Numbered from the stretch's first letter, positions 54,953 to 64,000 are shown. The stretch: DNA of 64,000 nt from CAVWDI01 sp963793095 (GCA_963793095.1 CAWBYY010000008.1:20118-84117); one strand, 5' to 3'. Numbers and translations are program-made. Notes: a model not told the origin generated them from the letters alone.

Positions 54953-56068
54953 ATGGCACCGTACCAAGACCTGAACACCCCGGAGAGGATCCTGCTGGGA
55001 CCGGGACCAAGCATGGCCCACCCACGCGTGCTGCGGGCGATGGCCCAGCCCCTGGTGGGGCACCTCGACCCGCAGTTCCTGGAGGTTATGAATGAAGTCC
55101 AGGAGTTGCTGCGCTTTGTATTTCAGACCGAGAATGAATTTACCCTGCCGATATCGGGGACCGGCAGCGCCGGGATGGAAGCCTCCCTGTGCAATTTTAT
55201 TGAACCCGGAGATGAAGTGCTGGTGGCTGTTAACGGCTATTTTGGGGAGCGACTGTGCGAGATGGCAGGCAGGTACGGCGCCCGGGTAACCCGGCTGGAA
55301 AAACCGTGGGGAGAGATCTTTGATCCGGCTGAAATAGAGGAGCAGTTAAAGAAAAGCGCCCCGAAAATCGTGGCGGTGGTGCATGCAGAAACCTCAACCG
55401 GGGCGCTGCAGCCGGTGGAAGAGATAAGCCAGATTGTGCACCGTTACGGGGGGTTGTTCCTGCTGGACTGCGTCACCTCGCTGGGTGGCCTGCCGGTCAA
55501 GGTGGATGAATGGGGGATTGATATCGCCTACAGCGCCTCTCAAAAAAGCCTGAGCTGCCCGCCGGGCCTGGCGCCGCTGACCGTGAGCGAGCGCGCCCGG
55601 GAGATCATGTGCATACGCTCGAAGCCGGTCGCGAACTGGTATCTTGACCTGTGTTTGCTCGATAATTACTGGGGCGGGAAGCGGACCTACCACCACACTG
55701 CCCCCATTTCGACTGTATTTGGACTGAGAGAGGGACTCAGGCTGGTTTATGAGGAGGGTTTGCAGAACCGCTTTGAGCGCCATCGAGAAAACGCCGGGAT
55801 TCTTTGGGATGGATTGGAAAGGATGGGGATAAAATTGCACATCCCGGCAGCTAACAGGCTGGCGACCCTGACAACCCCCCGCATCCCGGAGGGAGTGGAA
55901 GACCTTGCGGTGCGCCGGCGGCTGCTGGACGAATACAATATTGAGATTGCGGGCGGATTCGGCCCGCTGGCGGGACAGGTGTGGCGGATAGGGTTAATGG
56001 GCTACTCATCGCGCCGTGAAAATGTGACCCTGCTTCTGGCTGCCCTGGCTGAAATATTGGAACATTAA
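54953..56068 (+). CDS. Class V aminotransferase, alanine-glyoxylate/serine-pyruvate type
   Basis: 371 aa. NTPERILLGPGPSMAHPRVLRAMAQPLVGHLDP is the family N-terminus; SGTGSAGMEA binds phosphate; HAETSTGALQPVEEI and LLDCVTSLGGLPVKVDEWGID; PLP Lys in SASQKSLSCPPGL near residue 197. Converts glyoxylate to glycine or works on serine. SD AGGAG. Stand-alone. Confidence 0.92.
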   Translation: MAPYQDLNTPERILLGPGPSMAHPRVLRAMAQPLVGHLDPQFLEVMNEVQELLRFVFQTENEFTLPISGTGSAGMEASLCNFIEPGDEVLVAVNGYFGERLCEMAGRYGARVTRLEKPWGEIFDPAEIEEQLKKSAPKIVAVVHAETSTGALQPVEEISQIVHRYGGLFLLDCVTSLGGLPVKVDEWGIDIAYSASQKSLSCPPGLAPLTVSERAREIMCIRSKPVANWYLDLCLLDNYWGGKRTYHHTAPISTVFGLREGLRLVYEEGLQNRFERHRENAGILWDGLERMGIKLHIPAANRLATLTTPRIPEGVEDLAVRRRLLDEYNIEIAGGFGPLAGQVWRIGLMGYSSRRENVTLLLAALAEILEH

Positions 56069-56093
56069 GCCTAAAAAACCGGACAGTATTCCG

Positions 56094-56975
56094 TCAGACA
56101 AGAGCGGTCATCCCGGCGCTGATCTGCCAAAGGCGTTCTGCTGACTGCAGGTCAAGGGCGGCCGGGTCGGGCTCGCTGATCTGGCAGTCGACAAAGTATT
56201 CCCCGCTCACTCCAGCGATCCGGGGGGACGAAGCCAGGTATATGCTGGTACGGGCGCCTTCATGAGGGGAAAGGGCGTTTAGCTGGATGAGCGGAAGCAG
56301 GCCGCGCACAAGCCAGCCGTTGTTCCTGCCGATATCGGTCGCAACCCAGCCGGGGTGGAGGGCGTTGGCGGTCACCCCGTCTCCCGCCAGGCGCCGGCTC
56401 AATTCTTTTGTAAACAGGAGGTTTGCAAGCTTGGAACGGCCGTAAGCCTGCATGGGATGGTAACGGCGCTTCATCTCCAGGTCTTCAAAATCCAGCCTTT
56501 TGCGAGAGTGCCCGTTGGAAGAAACATTCACAACCCGGGCTTCGCCCTGCCTGAGAGCCGTTTCTTTGAGTGTTTCCAGCAGCAGGTTTGTGAGCAGGAA
56601 GTAATTGAGATGGTTGAGGGCGAAAGTCATCTCGATGTTGTCCACGGACATCTGGCGCCATAAGAAGAAAGCGCCGGCATTATTGACCAGTACATCCAGC
56701 CGCTCGAAGCGGTTCGTAAATTCACCCGCCAGGCGCCTGATCTGAGTCTGGCTGGAGAGGTCCGCGACCAGTGGATATACATTCGTACTGCCGGTACCGG
56801 CGTGGATATCCGCGGCGGTCCTTATGGTTTTAGCCTCATCTCGGCCGACCAGGACGACAGTGGCCCCCATTTGAGCCAGACCAATGGCGGTGTGTAGCCC
56901 AATCCCGGCGGTGGCGCCGGTTACCAGACAGACCCTATTGCGCATAATTTTTCTGATATCCTCCATTTTTTTCAA
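56094..56975 (-). CDS. Short-chain dehydrogenase, retinol-dehydrogenase-like
   Basis: 293 aa. TGATAGIGLHTAIGLA (NAD binding), LVNNAGAFF, VNVSSNGHS (catalytic Ser) and YGRSKLANLLF (Tyr-Lys). Start at TTG 56975; ATG 56966 or 56945 also possible, since the conserved part begins at RNRVCLVTG. Product probably reduces a hydrophobic carbonyl. The gene is 123 bases from its upstream neighbour's terminator. Confidence 0.88.
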   Translation of the reverse strand: MKKMEDIRKIMRNRVCLVTGATAGIGLHTAIGLAQMGATVVLVGRDEAKTIRTAADIHAGTGSTNVYPLVADLSSQTQIRRLAGEFTNRFERLDVLVNNAGAFFLWRQMSVDNIEMTFALNHLNYFLLTNLLLETLKETALRQGEARVVNVSSNGHSRKRLDFEDLEMKRRYHPMQAYGRSKLANLLFTKELSRRLAGDGVTANALHPGWVATDIGRNNGWLVRGLLPLIQLNALSPHEGARTSIYLASSPRIAGVSGEYFVDCQISEPDPAALDLQSAERLWQISAGMTALV

Positions 56976-57014
56976 CCGGCCGTTTGGGAGTCAAGCGCGG
57001 TGTTTTCAATAAAA

Positions 57015-57044
57015 CACCACCGGCTGAAACACCTTCCGGTGGTG
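57015..57044 (-). terminator. Rho-independent terminator
   Basis: CACCACCGG / CCGGTGGTG stem with a 12-base loop; on the minus strand followed by GTTTTATT. It ends the DUF4177-like gene just upstream on the minus strand. Confidence 0.8.
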
Positions 57045-57158
57045 GTAAATTCTATTTACTTTGTTAGTACAGAACAGATTTTTTAAATTAGATGGAATAG
57101 GAAAAATCCTCAAGGAACAGCCTGAGTGAATGCAGGGTTGGGTTATTCGTGCTTGAGC

Positions 57159-57395
57159 TTAAAGATCGATTTCGTCCTCATCCCATTCGATGGGGCGCTT
57201 CAGGATGATCTCAGAGCCCTCCCGGACACCCGCCATTCCAACCACCTCCCAGCCTTCCAGACCGCGTTCCATCAGGAAATCAGACAGCATCTGTCCCATC
57301 GGCTGCCCGCCGGACATGCTGCCAACCTCCTGCTCATTAACAACCATCACCACACTTCCGAATGATCTGATGACCAGATAATCCCATTTCTGCAT
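57159..57395 (-). CDS. DUF4177-like small protein
   Basis: 78 aa from ATG 57395 with a full AAGGAGGT five bases before it. MQKWDYLVIRSFGSVVMVVNEQEVG... DFLMERGLEGWEVVGMAGVREGSEIILKRPI shows the alternating WxYxV and LxxxGxxGWEVVGMAG pattern of DUF4177/DUF4175-type one-domain proteins. Function unknown. It has its own terminator. Confidence 0.75.
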   Translation of the reverse strand: MQKWDYLVIRSFGSVVMVVNEQEVGSMSGGQPMGQMLSDFLMERGLEGWEVVGMAGVREGSEIILKRPIEWDEDEIDL

Positions 57396-57537
57396 ATCTA
57401 CCTCCTTTTCTCTGCTGGTGTACTGCCAACCGGTATAGTCTAGCACGCGGTCAAACCGGTTGTCAAATATTTTGAACGATATTGTAAAGAAAGTTCTCGC
57501 GATTTTTATTTAAGCCAACTTGAAGACCATGGCAACC

Positions 57538-58371
57538 TTACCTGATGACATCATAACTGCAGAAAAGCTGGCCGAGTCCATTGAGGGCATGAGGGTCATA
57601 ATAGAGCGAGTTGAGCCTGAAGTTTTGCGGGGGGTCTAAAAGATCCCCTTCAACGATGCTGGAGTACGGATCGCCTCCCAGGATCCGGCTGGCAAAAGAA
57701 AGGTACAGCCGGTCAAGCACGCCATCTTTTAGTAACAGATGCAGGACTTTTGGACCGGTGGCATTGTAAATCAATTTATATCCCAGTTCGGAAAGTCTCT
57801 TGAGCGCCTCACGCCCGCTGACGCGGCGCTCTCCGGCGATATATACCTCTCCAGCCTGCTTTTTAAGGCTCTCAACCCGTTGGCGACCGGCAGCCTCAAC
57901 CGTTAACACAATAACCCTGCGGCCCTCAGCAGTGAGGGTGGGGGGGATCGGGAAATCCAGGCTGGCGCTGATCACCACCAGGTCCGGCCGGGGGGAAAGG
58001 CCTGCTTCCAGGCGCCATTCCATCAGGTCGGAGAAGCGCGGCTCGTCGAACACGGTCAGAATCTCCTGGACCTCGCCGCGCTCATACTGGCGAAGGTAAC
58101 GCCCGCTTGTGATCAGTATGTCGGCTTGAATCGCCAGTTCCTGGAAAAGACGCCAGTCACGCGGGTTGGTTATCGCTTTTGGCACCACCAGTTCTGATTT
58201 TGAGGGGTTTGGGACCGCAATCCGCCCGTCCAGACTGGTGATGTAGTTGCTGTAAACAAAAGGACTTTTTCCAGGGCCGGTGTACTGGCGGAGGTCCTGG
58301 CCCAGATACAGCCCTTCGAGCTGGAATTCAGCGGGGGGCTGGGGGTATAAACGGGTTAACAATTTGTTCAT
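57538..58371 (-). CDS. RibD C-terminal/dihydrofolate-reductase-like protein
   Basis: 277 aa from ATG 58371; TTG at 58380 is an alternative. RibD_C blocks: FVYSNYITSLDGRIAVPNPSKSELVVPKAITNPRDWRLFQELAIQADILITSGRYLRQY, YNATGPKVLHLLLKDGVLDRLYLSFASRILGGDPYSSI. NADPH-dependent reductase fold; members act on pyrimidine intermediates of riboflavin or on other compounds. It lies after ccmD in the operon and may be cotranscribed. Confidence 0.85.
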   Translation of the reverse strand: MNKLLTRLYPQPPAEFQLEGLYLGQDLRQYTGPGKSPFVYSNYITSLDGRIAVPNPSKSELVVPKAITNPRDWRLFQELAIQADILITSGRYLRQYERGEVQEILTVFDEPRFSDLMEWRLEAGLSPRPDLVVISASLDFPIPPTLTAEGRRVIVLTVEAAGRQRVESLKKQAGEVYIAGERRVSGREALKRLSELGYKLIYNATGPKVLHLLLKDGVLDRLYLSFASRILGGDPYSSIVEGDLLDPPQNFRLNSLYYDPHALNGLGQLFCSYDVIR

Positions 58372-58388
58372 CGGTACCAAAATATTAC

Positions 58389-58580
58389 TTATTGACCTTC
58401 GTTTGACTCCGGAAAATCAGCGGGTTCGAGCTCCTGGAGCACTTCAAGATCCTGGTTGAGGTTGCGCTGGCGTATAACCAGGCTGACCAGGTACAGCAGC
58501 ATAACGCCGAAGATGACCGTAAATCCGGCGATCATATAAGATGTGGTGTTGGCGGGTCCTTGCAGAAATATTGATTCCAT
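58389..58580 (-). CDS. ccmD: CcmD-like small membrane protein
   Basis: 63 aa with one helix (TSYMIAGFTVIFGVMLLYLVSLVI) and charged tail, in the operon slot between ccmC and ribD-C. Such small proteins help release holo-CcmE from the CcmABC complex. Sequence match is weak, as usual for CcmD; position decides. Confidence 0.75.
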   Translation of the reverse strand: MESIFLQGPANTTSYMIAGFTVIFGVMLLYLVSLVIRQRNLNQDLEVLQELEPADFPESNEGQ

Positions 58581-58601
58581 TAAACTGTCTCCAGATTCGG
58601 T

Positions 58602-59300
58602 CTATTCGAGTGATTTTAATTTCAACTGCTCAACTTTAAGCGAAAGGCGACCCAGACGGATGCGGTGCCAGAGCAGGTCGGCGAAGATAAAGGTGAAAAC
58701 CAGCAGGCTGAAGAGGAATGTCTGCAGCATGGCGGTGGTCATGTCAAATGATCCTTCCGCCCCGGGCTGGTTGGTCCCGATCACAACCGGGTGGATAGTG
58801 CGGAACAGGCGGGCTGAAAAAAAGGTGAGCGGCACACTCAGGAACCCGATTATCGCATAGACCGCCCCGAAACGGGCTCGCCGGTCCGGATCCTCTATGC
58901 CAGCCCGCAGCATAAGGTAGGCCGCGTAAATTAGCATCATGATGGTGGCGGTGGTCAGGCGCGGATCCCAGGTCCACCAGGTATTCCAGATGGGCCGGGC
59001 CCAGATGGAACCGGTCACAATGTTGATAAAAGCAAATACCAGCCCGATCTCTACCGCCGCCAATCCGGCGATATCCCATTTAAAATCGCTTCTAAGCAGG
59101 TACATCAGACCGGCGAATGCAGCGGCCAGGAAGCCGAGCATGCCAACCCAGCCGGCGGCAACGTGGAAGTAAAACACCTTCTGGACCTGGCCCATAACAG
59201 CCTCAAGCGGGGCGTAGAAAAATACCATTAGAGTGGCAAGAAGCAGCAACACGACAGTTACGATATCCAGAATTTTAAGCGTGGTTGGTTTGGGTTCCAT
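58602..59300 (-). CDS. ccmC: Heme exporter CcmC
   Basis: 232 aa, six helices. Tryptophan-rich heme-handling motif WNTWWTWDPRLTT, with conserved His in YFHVAAGWVGM and TIHPVVIG. CcmC loads heme on CcmE with CcmAB supplying ATP. In operon with ccmB (23-base gap) and ccmD (21-base gap). Confidence 0.92.
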   Translation of the reverse strand: MEPKPTTLKILDIVTVVLLLLATLMVFFYAPLEAVMGQVQKVFYFHVAAGWVGMLGFLAAAFAGLMYLLRSDFKWDIAGLAAVEIGLVFAFINIVTGSIWARPIWNTWWTWDPRLTTATIMMLIYAAYLMLRAGIEDPDRRARFGAVYAIIGFLSVPLTFFSARLFRTIHPVVIGTNQPGAEGSFDMTTAMLQTFLFSLLVFTFIFADLLWHRIRLGRLSLKVEQLKLKSLE

Positions 59301-59323
59301 AAGAGTTCTCCTCCGGAAGGAAT

Positions 59324-60094
59324 TTATTCTTCGACGACAAAATCAAACACCATAAATGAGGCTGCCAGAAAAATTATATCGTATACGATTAGCAGGTTGA
59401 TCCAGGGCATAATTTCAGATATCTCGATGCCCTGTAAAAATCCGCTGCTGGCTTTTACTGCCGCGACCAGCACCGGGATAGCGACCGGAAAGAGCAGGAT
59501 CGGCAGCAGGATATCGCGGGTGCGGGTCTGGACTGCCATGGAAGACAGCAAAGTCCCGACTCCAATATACCCGATCGATCCCAGCAGAACGACCAGCAGC
59601 AGTCCTGGTTTTAAAAGGTTTGTATTGTACAGAACGCTGTACACCGGCAGCACAATTGCTTCCACGACCAGCATAAATACCAGATTGCTGATTGATTTTC
59701 CGAAATAGATCGCGCTGCGGTCAACCGGGGCAAGCAGCAGGCCGTCCAGGCAGCCGCGGTCTTTTTCCATCGCCATTGAACGGTTCAGACCGAGAGTGCC
59801 TGCGAAAGCGAAAGTGACCCAAAGTACCCCGGAGGTCACCGTGGCGCGTGTGCTGGCATCGAGTTCGAGGGCAAAGTTAAAGATAATGATGACCAGCAGG
59901 GCGAAGACGAGCATCGCCGAAAGCATTTCGCGCCCGTGCAGCTCAACTGAAAGGTCCTTCCAGACCACAGCCCAGACCGCACCCAAAAAACCAGGTCTGG
60001 AGGCGAGCGGTTTTGAATCAGTACCTGGACTGGCGGGCAGCCGGGCGCCTTGCGGTTGGGAGATCCCTATGGGGGTGGATTCCTGTTCGTCCAT
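59324..60094 (-). CDS. ccmB: Heme exporter permease CcmB
   Basis: 256 aa from ATG 60094; the longer frame upstream overlaps ccmA and is not conserved. Helices after about residue 40; WKDLSVELHGREMLSAMLVFALLVIIIFNFAL, ALELDAST, SGVLWVTFAFAGTLGLNRSMAMEKDRGCLDGLLLAPVDRSAIYFGKSISN, all typical for CcmB. N-terminal 35 residues are unusually Pro/Gly-rich. Partner of CcmA. Confidence 0.92.
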   Translation of the reverse strand: MDEQESTPIGISQPQGARLPASPGTDSKPLASRPGFLGAVWAVVWKDLSVELHGREMLSAMLVFALLVIIIFNFALELDASTRATVTSGVLWVTFAFAGTLGLNRSMAMEKDRGCLDGLLLAPVDRSAIYFGKSISNLVFMLVVEAIVLPVYSVLYNTNLLKPGLLLVVLLGSIGYIGVGTLLSSMAVQTRTRDILLPILLFPVAIPVLVAAVKASSGFLQGIEISEIMPWINLLIVYDIIFLAASFMVFDFVVEE

Positions 60095-60107
60095 TGCCAG
60101 TTCCCAG

Positions 60108-60830
60108 TCAGTGGGTGTTGGTCGCCTGGTTGTAAAATGAGAGCAGTTCTTCGGGGGCCAGCTCGTCTCTCCCGGCCGAGGCCACAATCAGGCCGCGCGA
60201 GATCACATCGAAGCGGGTCGCCAGACCAGCAGCCCGAGACAGATTGTGGGAGGTCATGACGACGGTCCGGCCGCGGGCAGCGACTTCCAGCAGAACTGAA
60301 TCGAGCATTTCGCAAGCGTCCTGGTCGAGGCCGGTGTGCGGTTCATCAAACAGCATTATCTCCGGGTCATGCAGCACAGCCCGCCCGATTGCGAGCCGCT
60401 GCTGCATGCCGCGCGAAAAAGTGCGCACCAGGTCCCGGCGGCGGGAAAACAGTCCTACAAGCTGCAGCACTTCGACTATACGTTCGTCCAGGTTATGTAT
60501 ACCGTACATACGCCCGTAAAAACGAAGGTTATCCTGGGCGGAAAGGTCTCCGTATAACAGAGGCAGGTGTGATACAACCCCGATCCGGCTGCGCACCGCT
60601 GAAGCCTGGGAAGGAAGGCTGTAGCCGGCAATAACCACCTTACCGGATGCCGGTTTTGAGAGCGAAGACAGGATGCGTAAAAATGTGGTCTTTCCGGCTC
60701 CGTTAGGGCCAAGCAGGGCCACAAATTCCCCCGGTTCGACGCTGAAATTCAGCCCGCGCAGGACTGTTTTCAATCCAAAGCGTTTGAAAAGTTTATTTAC
60801 GTGGATTATGGTCCTGGTGCCGGCATCCAT
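60108..60830 (-). CDS. ccmA: Heme exporter ATPase CcmA
   Basis: 240 aa. Walker A LLGPNGAGKTTFLRIL, signature SRGMQQRLAIGRAV, Walker B IMLFDEPHTGLD and switch His in VVMTSHNLSRA. ABC ATPase of CcmAB(C). Starts from ATG 60830. Gap to ccmB 13 bases; the frameshifted cytochrome gene is upstream. Confidence 0.93.
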   Translation of the reverse strand: MDAGTRTIIHVNKLFKRFGLKTVLRGLNFSVEPGEFVALLGPNGAGKTTFLRILSSLSKPASGKVVIAGYSLPSQASAVRSRIGVVSHLPLLYGDLSAQDNLRFYGRMYGIHNLDERIVEVLQLVGLFSRRRDLVRTFSRGMQQRLAIGRAVLHDPEIMLFDEPHTGLDQDACEMLDSVLLEVAARGRTVVMTSHNLSRAAGLATRFDVISRGLIVASAGRDELAPEELLSFYNQATNTH

Positions 60831-60861
60831 TAATGGTTTGTTGATATCCCCTCCCCAGATT

Positions 60862-62882
60862 TCAATCTTGGTTCTGAGCTTCGTCCCGGTCGATAATTTC
60901 CTGCAGGTGGGTTTTTAATTCCGCCCGGCGCTTCAGGTATGCTTCTTCCGGCAGCACGCCTTCCTGGTATAAGTCATCGAGCGCCAATATGGCGTCCATT
61001 GCGCTCTTCGCGGTCATCGATTCCATTTTTGAAGTCTCCGGGCAAAACCTCGCTTTCAAACGGGGCACTCTCAGGTCCAGACCTGCTGCGCCGGTAGAAC
61101 CAGACCCCGGTTAGGACCAGGACCAGACCTAGGACCGCGATTCCCAGGTAGGTTGTTGTGGAGCTTCCAAGCAGACTATCCAGATCGGAAAGCGACATGT
61201 TTTTTGAAATCTTCAGGTTGATTTCCTGGCCGGGCATTGTGCGGCTGAGGTTGTAGGAACGGTAGGGGATTCCTTCCACATCCCGGGTGCCGCCGTCGCT
61301 GATACCCCTGCCTTTTAATCTGGATGCCGTCTTCGGGAACCAGGATTACCACCGCGTTTGTCAGCAGTTGAACCGGGCGGACCAGCTCCAAATTCCCGTC
61401 GAAAGGCAGGTCGTAAGCGAACATAATCTGGACCTCGCCGAAACCCGGGCGGATCTGGAATGTGTCGCCAAACCCTTTTTCCGTTTTTACAAACCGGTCC
61501 CCAATTTCTCCATCCAGAATTTCAAGGTTGGTCGCCTCAGCCGGAAGTTCAAACTCCAGGGTGGTCCCGCTGGATTTATCCGGGATAACGCTCCGGTCCC
61601 CGGGATTTGAGATGATATAAAGTTCAGCCATGCGCAGTGTTTCCGGATCGATCTGGTCGACGAAGTAATGCAGCCGGTCGACAACCAGCCCGGATGAGTC
61701 GTCGGTTGTTTCATATATTTCAACAGGCAGGTCGAGCTCGCTGATCCCGGGTTCGATGATGCTGACCTGGGAGCCAAAAACAGCCCCGTTGTAATCAACA
61801 GTGGTGAAGTAGATAAACCCTTCTGTAAGCTCAATATCCTGGAAGATATACGAGTGATCTTCTTGAATGTTTGTGGTGGTGGTGTAAACCGGATCAAAAT
61901 GGTCGAAACCGTGCAGAGTGACCATCATCCCCTCCGGAACCTCGCCACCGGACAGGTTAGTAACCTCGCCCCTGACGATGTTCGCTAATCGGTCGCCTGT
62001 TTCCGGTTCGGATTGCTGTTTTTGTTCAGGTTCATCAGCCTGATCTGCAGGCGGGGCGCTATCAACACCAGTGGATTGTGTATCAGGGGGAACCTGCGCT
62101 TCTGTCGAGGGGGGGGTAAATGCCAGCGAGCGAATGTAATCCGCTATCTCCCAGCGGTCAGTTTCTGAAAGCTGGTCGCTGAAAGCGGGCATATCAGGCT
62201 GGATGCCCTCGACCATCGCCCGGTAAAAATCAAGCGAGGATCTTGCGGCATTGTATTCAAGGTCGGTGAAATCGGGCAGGGCAGCGGATAAATCGCCAAC
62301 GTTTTCGCCATCGCCCTTACCGCCCTCGCCGTGGCAGCTGGCGCAAATCGAACCATACAGCGCTTCTCCAACTGCGATGGAATCGGAGGAGGCGCTCAGG
62401 CTGTAAGTGTATGCAACCACATCCCAGCGCTGCCGGTCGGAAAGGCTCTCAAAGGGGGGCATAAAACGCTCAAGATTGCCCTCCGTGACCACTCTGTACC
62501 AACCCGAGGGACTGGAAATACGGGCGACTTCAGCGGTGCCGATTGGAGGAACCGGATTGGGAAGATCGCTCGCCCTGGGTCCGTTCCCAAGGCCGGTCGC
62601 TCCATGGCATGGAGCGCATTTCTCCTGGTAAATCGGCTGCCCTTTGCCGGCATCTGGTGGCACAAGCGGGTAAAGGGTCTCATTTTCTGCATCAGCCTCG
62701 TCCGGGTTGGGAGCTGCCGCCTGGAAATCCGGCGGGGGCGTGATATCAGCAGCCAGGGATAAATCGCAGGCGGATGAGGCGCTGAAAAGAATTAAAGTAA
62801 GCAGCATAAAAAACAGTTTAAAAAGGAATTCCCGCTTTTTATGAATAAAGGCAGCAGTCAGATTGGTCAGGTTAATATCCAT
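60862..62882 (-). CDS. Membrane-anchored diheme cytochrome c of the Ccm operon, frameshifted
   Basis: N-terminal lipoprotein-like signal (LILFSASSAC), then two cytochrome c domains: CAPCHGATGLGNGP near residue 85 and CASCHGEGGKGDGE near 179. After an acid/Gln-rich linker come two Ig-like or carboxypeptidase-like modules and a C-terminal helix. At 61313-61316 four A on the minus strand (should be three) push the frame off VPEDGIQIKGRGISDGGTRDV; the next frame ends at 60974 after the helix TYLGIAVLGLVLVLTGVWF. The final segment MDAILALDDLYQEGVLPEEAYLKRRAELK needs another +1 shift near 61010, or is a separate small gene. Position suggests use in cytochrome maturation. Confidence 0.78.
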
Positions 62883-62928
62883 CCGGTGGTGGTTCCATTA
62901 TAAATAGTTTAATCCGCCAGGCCTTGTT

Positions 62929-63504
62929 TCAACCCTGTTCAGAAACTGGCCGGGGGAGTTTGAACCCGCATTTAGAGCAGAATTGATCCGATTTTTGAAG
63001 CGGGCCGCCGCATTTGGGACAGAACCCGGAGGCTTTTTCATTTCTTGAACGGCGCCGGCTGGCAATTATAGCTTCAAGTTCATCGTTCGGATCGCTGGCT
63101 GGGACCTTCCGCCGTGAATTGGCTGGCGTGTTGATTTCAGTACCGACTGGAGACGCCTGCAGGCTTTCACTTGCATCCGGAAAGTGGCCTCCGGACAGGG
63201 TGGGGTCCCCGGAGGCTGGAAGGTTATCCAGTTCTCTTAATACCCCGGCGCCTGTTTCCAGCAGGGCTGTGCGCTGGCGCCGGTAATCCTCCGGCGGCAT
63301 TTTACCGAGGTCAAAGTCAAGATCCAGTTCGTGGATTGAATTCAGAATCCGGTCGCGTTCAGCCAGCAAGGTCGAACGCTCGTGGTCAAGGGAACCTGAC
63401 TGTGGTTCTGGTTTGTTATTCCCATTATTAAAAAATGGACGGCTGATAAAAAGAACGATAACAACCAGAAACGCCAGAAGCAGGAAAACTGAACCGAGTC
63501 CCAT
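62929..63504 (-). CDS. CcmI-like membrane protein with C-terminal zinc ribbon
   Basis: 191 aa. N-terminal helix (GSVFLLLAFLVVIVLFIS), then CcmI-like coiled region LLAERDRILNSIHELDLDFDLGKMPPEDYRRQRTALLE, linker, and a zinc ribbon CPKCGGPLQKSDQFCSKCGF. CcmI normally carries TPR repeats at the C-terminus and supports apo-cytochrome handling; here the ribbon replaces them. In operon between ResA-like and cytochrome genes. Function inferred by position. Confidence 0.75.
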   Translation of the reverse strand: MGLGSVFLLLAFLVVIVLFISRPFFNNGNNKPEPQSGSLDHERSTLLAERDRILNSIHELDLDFDLGKMPPEDYRRQRTALLETGAGVLRELDNLPASGDPTLSGGHFPDASESLQASPVGTEINTPANSRRKVPASDPNDELEAIIASRRRSRNEKASGFCPKCGGPLQKSDQFCSKCGFKLPRPVSEQG

Positions 63505-63520
63505 AATCTAAATCCTTGAC

Positions 63521-64000
63521 TTAACCAGAATCACTCCGCCAGCAGCGGGTCAACTGCATTCTGGATCTCTTCCAGCGAGAGGAAGGGGCTGAGTTTACGG
63601 GAAACAAGTATCCCGGTCCGGTCAATGATATAGGTCTCCGGGACACCGGTAATGCGGTATGCCTGCGAAATCCGGGTTCCCAAATCGGGACCGTTGGGAT
63701 AGGTGATACCAAACTTTTCGAGATACTCGAGCCCTTTTTTCTCGGTGTCGGTCCAGTCGACACCCAGAAAGACGACATCCTGGCGGGGCTGGTAAAACCG
63801 CCAGGCTGATTCCAGATCTGCGGCTTCCTGTTCGCAGGGCTTGCACCAGGATGCCCAGAAGTTCAGGACGACAACTTTCCCCTCAAGTTCAGGAGCTGGT
63901 ACTGCTCGCCATCATATGTGGTTAGTGTAAAATCCGGGGCAGCCTGCCCGATTGCGACCGGCCCGCTTTGAGACCTGAGCAGGGCCGCGCCCAGAAGCGT
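63521..64000 (-). CDS. ResA/CcmG/TlpA-type thioredoxin, partial and frameshifted
   Basis: 5' end outside the window. It starts inside an N-terminal helix TLLGAALLRSQSG, followed by IGQAAPDFTLTTYDGEQYQL. At about 63892 one base is missing: then FWASWCKPCEQEAADLE supplies the active-site CKPC, followed by VFLGVDWTDTEKKGLEYLEKFGITYPNGPD and GVPETYIIDRTGI. The two halves match one redoxin; a C added gives YQLPELEGKVVVLNFWAS. Reduces apo-cytochrome Cys for heme attachment. Likely a sequencing error. Confidence 0.85.

Noticed and set aside
1..64000. tRNA, rRNA or tmRNA genes
   Set aside because: No cloverleaf T-arm motif (GTTCGAATCC-like) in any gap and no rRNA signature.

Overview
The window looks like part of a Chloroflexota chromosome, most likely class Anaerolineae. 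This is an inference from gene content: large cyclase/STAND ATPase regulators, a System I cytochrome c maturation operon with a zinc-ribbon CcmI-like protein, multi-TM NarL-type kinases, PPOX-class proteins and many REP-like intergenic repeats. No rRNA, tRNA, integrase, transposase or CRISPR array was seen. The coding is ordinary free-living-bacterium housekeeping and accessory content, with no prophage or island boundary.

Layout. 1-3.6 kb: a DUF2252 gene (5' end outside the window) and a two-gene pair that together correspond to plant Tm-1 (UPF0261 plus a TIM-barrel protein). 3.7-7.2 kb: a lipoprotein alpha/beta hydrolase, a DegV protein and a lipoprotein with two cupredoxin-like domains. 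7.4-13.8 kb: two giant STAND regulators (cyclase-NB-ARC-TPR and HTH-NB-ARC-TPR) flanking a tandem pair of small 79-aa paralogues. 14-16.2 kb: a truncated nirS 3' end, a DUF1858 protein, a DUF7768 protein and a two-domain VOC protein. 16.2-24.1 kb: a membrane sulfite-oxidase-type molybdoenzyme, small proteins, a flavodoxin, a holin/phosphodiesterase/Yip1 fusion and a secreted helical protein. 24.2-36.3 kb: a two-component system, a methyltransferase, PPOX proteins, DUF2807, acyltransferase, AIM24, cyclase, Yip1, DinB, ureohydrolase and cold-shock genes.

36.5-40 kb: heme O synthase-like UbiA, guaA and xpt on the minus strand. 40.1-44 kb: a ferrous iron operon (DtxR-type regulator, two FeoA, FeoB in two pieces, FeoC-like) with a sigma70-like promoter and a perfect palindrome at the expected start site, a good candidate iron operator. 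44-57.4 kb: metallophosphoesterase, second DegV, aldo/keto reductases, NUDIX, a diheme cytochrome, a beta-propeller, a NarL-type two-component system, a class V aminotransferase, an SDR and DUF4177. 57.5-64 kb: a minus-strand operon running ResA/CcmG, CcmI-like, membrane-anchored diheme cytochrome c, CcmA, CcmB, CcmC, CcmD and RibD-C; it handles heme export and thioreduction for c-type cytochromes and continues beyond the right edge.

Caution: at least eight genes are broken by single-base frameshifts whose two halves fit a family perfectly (DUF2252, histidine kinase, response regulator, second PPOX, acyltransferase, second aldo/keto reductase, Ccm cytochrome c, ResA; FeoB may be another). The density and the small-indel nature point to consensus errors rather than wholesale gene decay. 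The nirS remnant is different: it is a true truncation.
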